From an uncultured Lachnospiraceae bacterium (GTDB lineage Bacteria; Bacillota; Clostridia; Lachnospirales; Lachnospiraceae): a stretch of 64,000 nt of DNA. Below are positions 60,987 to 64,000 of this stretch, piece after piece. The position numbers were made by a program, and so were the translations under genes. The stretch spans positions 17,668-81,667 of the forward strand of contig CAJUOO010000004.1 of assembly GCA_910588535.1 (NCBI GenBank). The letters run 5' to 3'. The notes beneath the pieces were generated by a model. It saw only the letters and a program-made list of their open reading frames with translations. It made no database searches and was not told the DNA's origin. How positions within the stretch are numbered: position 1 is the first letter of the stretch; every line of letters begins with the position of its first letter.

Positions 60987-61412
60987 CTACTTTCCAATCA
61001 TAGAATAATAAAGCCAAGCGCCCAGCCCCTTGCCGAACGCCATTCCAAGAATCACCCAAGAGATTCCTTTGCTAATCCGAATTCTTCTGGTAAAGATCGC
61101 TGTCACATTCAAGCTTTCCGCAAGCGACATCACCAGCACCCCCACATAGATGCCAAATGATATACCACACACTGCAAGAAACCATTCGCCTAAAGGTACA
61201 CGAAAATGATACAAGGACCAGAGATTACCAAAGGTTCCTCCTAAAGCGACGCAGGTCTCATACACTTTGGCATACTTTGCCGTGTGTGTTTTTCCTATCA
61301 GTCTTGCCATCAGTCCTGCCGATGTAATCAGCGCATATACACCTCCGGCCACCACTGTTCCTGCACCAATCCCCACCACTGCAAGAAAAAGCTGCCTAAA
61401 AAATGCTATCAC
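60987..61412 (-). CDS. spoVAB: Stage V sporulation protein AB
   Basis: 141 residues with about four membrane helices: FFRQLFLAVVGIGAGTVVAGGVYALI, then GGTFGNLWSLYHFRVPLGEWFLAVCGISFGIYVGVLVMSLAESLNVTAIFTRR, the signature of SpoVAB. Part of the SpoVA machinery in the developing spore inner membrane. AAAGGAAGG precedes the ATG. It lies between spoVAA (14 bp) and spoVAC (41 bp). Confidence 0.9.
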   Translation of the reverse strand: MIAFFRQLFLAVVGIGAGTVVAGGVYALITSAGLMARLIGKTHTAKYAKVYETCVALGGTFGNLWSLYHFRVPLGEWFLAVCGISFGIYVGVLVMSLAESLNVTAIFTRRIRISKGISWVILGMAFGKGLGAWLYYSMIGK

Positions 61413-61426
61413 TGCAATCCTTCCTT

Positions 61427-62053
61427 TCAGCTCACCTCGATATGCTTATCCTTACGATTGACGCCCTCAATTAAGGTTGTATTAATATCATCCTCATATA
61501 GACGCATCTCCACCTCCACAGGTGTCGGATCTGTCGTGATTTTCTTTCCTCCAAAATGATTGTAGAACACTAAAATACCCACTGTAAGCCCGATGCTGTA
61601 ACTACATTCTAGAATCGTGTAGCCGTCCGATGCCTCACCTGTCACCAGTCTGTAGATCTCCTGAAAAACCTCATTCACTCCGACATCATTGTTAAAAGTC
61701 ATTATCGCAAAGGCTGCGCCCAAAAAGGTGATCGTGCAGATCGACAAAAGCTTAAGTATAGAAAACACAGGCTGTTGCTTTCTTGGCTTTTCATAATCAA
61801 TAATAAAATCTATCTCTCCCATATTATTAATTTCCAGCGTCGGATAGATTTTATGGATGAACTCTATCACCTTCAACACAGAAAATACAAAACGATTATT
61901 CTTTTCATCGGGAATGTGCATCAGCTTTATCGCCTTCACTCTACTTAAAATTTCTTTATTGATGCACTCCAGATTTGCCACATCTGAAAGATAGATATCC
62001 TGTTTGTCAACCTCGATATTACGCCCAATTTTCATATACAAAATATCACTCAC
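61427..62053 (-). CDS. spoVAA: Stage V sporulation protein AA
   Basis: 208 residues. A soluble N-terminal domain (DILYMKIGRNIEVDKQDIYLSDVANLEC) is followed by two C-terminal membrane helices (about 107-127 and 150-175). The best start is GTG 62053, 7 nt after GGAGG; the in-frame ATG 62059 lies too close to that site. The GTG overlaps the upstream stop (GTGA). Gene order matches the spoVA operon next to spoIIA in Bacillus. Confidence 0.87.
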   Translation of the reverse strand: MSDILYMKIGRNIEVDKQDIYLSDVANLECINKEILSRVKAIKLMHIPDEKNNRFVFSVLKVIEFIHKIYPTLEINNMGEIDFIIDYEKPRKQQPVFSILKLLSICTITFLGAAFAIMTFNNDVGVNEVFQEIYRLVTGEASDGYTILECSYSIGLTVGILVFYNHFGGKKITTDPTPVEVEMRLYEDDINTTLIEGVNRKDKHIEVS

Positions 62054-62220
62054 AGGCATACCTCCCGTGAGTGATCCTCCATATCAGGCAGCCTGTACTC
62101 CACCAGCGTCCCATCCTTTGTCTCATCCTCCTGAACATAATGAAGTGCATATACAAAGCCCACAATCACTAACACCAGAAGTATTAAAAGAAGCCCTAAC
62201 TGAATCCTTAATTTCGCCAT
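62050..62220 (-). CDS. Small membrane protein between sigF and spoVAA
   Basis: 56 residues: MAKLRIQLGLLLILLVLVIVGFVYAL forms one membrane helix, followed by an acidic tail. GAGGAGACAGGT before ATG 62220 is a good ribosome site, and the four-base overlap with spoVAA shows translational coupling. I know no named family. Its place implies forespore expression with the spoVA genes. Confidence 0.72.
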   Translation of the reverse strand: MAKLRIQLGLLLILLVLVIVGFVYALHYVQEDETKDGTLVEYRLPDMEDHSREVCL

Positions 62221-62320
62221 ACCTGTCTCCTCACTTTCCCAGCTCGCAGCCATCTTGCCTTCCATATTTGCAAAGCCACGCTGTAAGGGTAGTATGGCAG
62301 TTTTTCTTTTTTTCTATGCA

Positions 62321-63034
62321 TTAAGTCAAGTACCCACGCATGCGTAGCAGTATCTTCTTCTCCATGCGGCTGACCTGAACCTGTGATATTCCCATCTCTT
62401 TTGCAATCTCCATCTGCGTTTTTTCTTCAAAATATCGCATCTCAATTAATTTTCGCTCGTTCTCCCCAAGCTCCCCCAAAAGTTCCTCCAAAGCCATTCT
62501 ATTTAATAGCTCCTCATTCGCATCTGTCGTTTCCTCCAGCTTGTCCATCAACGTGATAGCATTGCCATCCCCCTGATAGATAGTTTTATGCAAAGATTCC
62601 ACCTCACACTGAGACTCCATCGCCATCACTAATTCCTCGGAAGAAATTCCTATCTCCGCCGCAACCTCCTCGATCGTCGGCTCTCTCCCACTTGTCTCCT
62701 GAAGCCTCTGTGCAGCGATCTTTGCCTTTCCAGCCGCTTCTTTCAAAGAACGGCTGACCTTAATCATGCCATCATCCCGCAAAAAGCGCTTGATCTCGCC
62801 CGCAATCATTGGCACAGCATATGTAGATAGCTTCACTTCATAGCTGGTGTCAAATTTATCGATCGCCTTTAAAAGCCCTATGCTCCCTATCTGAAACAAA
62901 TCCTCCAGCTCATGCCCTCTGCCGGAAAATCTTCGGACAATGCTCCATATCAGCCCCATGTTCTCCATAACCAGTCTGTCTCTGGCCTCTTTATCCCCTT
63001 GGTGCGCAGCTTCTATCAACTGAATCGCATCCAT
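62321..63034 (-). CDS. sigF: RNA polymerase sporulation sigma factor SigF
   Basis: 237 residues. Region 2 (DLFQIGSIGLLKAIDKFDTSYEVKLSTYAVPMIAGEIKRFLRDDG), region 3 (RSLKEAAGKAKIAAQRLQETSGREPTIEEVAAEIGI) and region 4 (ELGENERKLIEMRYFEEKTQMEIAKEMGISQVQVSRMEKKIL). It is the first forespore-specific sigma factor, held by SpoIIAB until SpoIIAA releases it. GAGGTG precedes ATG 63034. Order spoIIAA-spoIIAB-sigF is canonical. Confidence 0.97.
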   Translation of the reverse strand: MDAIQLIEAAHQGDKEARDRLVMENMGLIWSIVRRFSGRGHELEDLFQIGSIGLLKAIDKFDTSYEVKLSTYAVPMIAGEIKRFLRDDGMIKVSRSLKEAAGKAKIAAQRLQETSGREPTIEEVAAEIGISSEELVMAMESQCEVESLHKTIYQGDGNAITLMDKLEETTDANEELLNRMALEELLGELGENERKLIEMRYFEEKTQMEIAKEMGISQVQVSRMEKKILLRMRGYLT

Positions 63035-63045
63035 ACCGCACACCT

Positions 63046-63483
63046 CTACACAGCTTCCGGTTTTTTGGCAATCTTCTTGCGCATCTGCACGATCGTTCCA
63101 GCCATGGGCATCGAGCTCACCTTAAGCTCATCCATAAATGCCTCCATAAATGCAAATCCCATACCAGAACGTTCCAGCTCTGGCTTAGAAGTGTACAGTG
63201 GCTCCATCGCCTTCTTCACATCAGCTATCCCACAGCCGCGATCCATCACTGTGATCAAAAGTTCCCTGTTATGTATTTTACATTCTACCCGAATTTTGCC
63301 TTCTGTACTCTCATATCCATGAATAATACAATTTGTCACAGCCTCCGACACCGCCGTTTTAATATCTGTGATCTCCTCCACAGTAGGGTCCAGCCTAGCG
63401 GCAAATGCCGCCACTGCCACCCTTGCAAAGCTCTCATTGGAAGATGAGCTGTCAAATTCCATCATCATTTCCTGTGTCTCCAT
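63046..63483 (-). CDS. spoIIAB: Anti-sigma F factor SpoIIAB
   Basis: 145 residues, GHKL serine kinase: DIKTAVSEAVTNCIIHGYE (N-box), VMDRGCGIADV (G1), ERSGMGFAFMEAFMDEL (G2). It binds SigF and phosphorylates SpoIIAA. GGAGG six nt before ATG 63483 fixes the start over the longer frame to 63519. 11 bp separate its stop from sigF. Confidence 0.95.
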   Translation of the reverse strand: METQEMMMEFDSSSSNESFARVAVAAFAARLDPTVEEITDIKTAVSEAVTNCIIHGYESTEGKIRVECKIHNRELLITVMDRGCGIADVKKAMEPLYTSKPELERSGMGFAFMEAFMDELKVSSMPMAGTIVQMRKKIAKKPEAV

Positions 63484-63525
63484 TTTAACCTCCACTCTGC
63501 CGCCTATTGGCCTTTTCATTTACTG

Positions 63526-63834
63526 CTATTCGCAGACCTTCACAAGCTTGTACAATCCTGATATTTCCAGAATCCTGTGTATCGCTGCACTGACTCCCCT
63601 CACTCCGATATATCCAGATTTCTCCTGAATCAGACGATAACGCCCCATAATCATCCCCACACCGGAGCTGTCCATAAACGTAGTGTTGCTAAAATCAAAA
63701 ATAATATTTTTTATCATCCCCTTTCTGATAATCTCCTCCGAGTACTGCTTCACTGCAAACGCCGAATGATGATCCAGCTCCTGCGGCGGATATACAATCA
63801 AAGTATCCTCTATCACCTTATACTCTGGCCCCAT
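63526..63834 (-). CDS. spoIIAA: Anti-sigma F factor antagonist SpoIIAA
   Basis: 102 residues, STAS domain. The regulatory Ser lies in FDFSNTTFMDSSGVGMIMGRYR (DSSG, about residue 57), phosphorylated by SpoIIAB and dephosphorylated by SpoIIE. GAAGGGAGAG precedes the ATG. First gene of the sporulation operon. Confidence 0.95.
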   Translation of the reverse strand: MGPEYKVIEDTLIVYPPQELDHHSAFAVKQYSEEIIRKGMIKNIIFDFSNTTFMDSSGVGMIMGRYRLIQEKSGYIGVRGVSAAIHRILEISGLYKLVKVCE

Positions 63835-63924
63835 ACAAACTCTCCCTTCCCAACTATATCCTAAACTATATTTAGAGCATGTGTTACATCAGCAACTCAC
63901 TTTCCTTACGTGCACCTGTACATT

Positions 63925-63955
63925 CGAGTAGAGGAATGCTTTTCTCCTCTGCTCG
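63925..63955. other. Hairpin upstream of spoIIAA
   Basis: CGAGTAGAGGA (63925-63935) pairs with TCCTCTGCTCG (63945-63955), one wobble. No T tract is seen, so a simple terminator is doubtful. No clear sigma-H promoter was recognised in 63835-64000. Confidence 0.4.
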
Positions 63956-64000
63956 TCGCGCGGGGCACATGTTGCGCCTGCAACTTACTTCTTTATGTGC

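Noticed and set aside
1..64000. CRISPR arrays, tRNA or ribosomal RNA genes, insertion-sequence transposases
   Set aside because: No regular direct repeats with spacers, no cloverleaf sequences and no DDE-type transposase motifs were recognised; the only recombinases are the three serine enzymes.

Overview
The window looks like a chromosomal segment of an endospore-forming, strictly anaerobic Clostridia, most likely Lachnospiraceae. The grounds are the spoIIAA-spoIIAB-sigF operon running into spoVA genes, an anaerobic NTP-reductase activase, large serine recombinases of the clostridial type, a DUF305 protein, a cytoplasmic HelD helicase, moderate GC and purine-rich Shine-Dalgarno sequences. 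The species cannot be named from sequence reading alone.

Layout. 1-7.8 kb: housekeeping genes (rRNA m5C methyltransferase, prolyl-tRNA deacylase, hexapeptide-repeat protein, nrdG, dut, pyrBI, a Cof-type HAD phosphatase, a membrane GDPD) and the RNase P RNA. 8-11.5 kb: clpS-clpA and an orphan lipoprotein. 11.5-19 kb: glpK with two GH28-type enzymes, then a GlcNAc/glucose-type PTS EIICB behind a long leader that contains an intrinsic terminator. 19-30 kb: dipeptidase, DUF6512-like protein, DegV, M18 aminopeptidase, DUF5721-like protein, CIRCE-controlled htpG, DUF305 protein, helD. 30-33.5 kb: a heterodimeric ABC exporter. 33.7-45.7 kb: one subtilase (S8) gene cut in two by a 10.2-kb element. 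45.8-56 kb: Hpt protein, two amidohydrolases, clpX, HtrA protease, phosphopantetheinyl transferase and chemotaxis receptors, one of them frameshifted. 56-60.5 kb: a sugar-acid locus (GntP permease, IlvD/Edd dehydratase, FadR-type regulator). 60.5-64 kb: the spoVA/sigF operon.

The main discovery candidate is the interrupted subtilase. The 5' part (45639 down to about 45312) carries the catalytic Asp motif, and the 3' part (about 35107 down to 33725) carries the His and Ser motifs. Removing the intervening 10.2 kb rejoins them in frame into a protein of about 568-570 residues. The element carries three tandem large serine recombinase genes ending 37-40 bp from one junction, a small DUF6870-like gene, a repeat element and a two-gene ABC exporter. 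This architecture recalls the skin element in sigK and similar intervening elements in sporulation genes, so regulated excision is a testable idea.

The second candidate is a family of long composite palindromes (three copies: 20974-21457, 40622-41233, 48846-49407). Each copy is a pair of about 140-nt hairpins of two types in opposite orientation. The 24-25-bp outer stems differ in sequence from copy to copy but stay almost perfectly self-complementary, and inner stems also show compensatory changes. The middle copy lies inside the subtilase-splitting element and is inverted relative to the other two. No protein-coding explanation is apparent.
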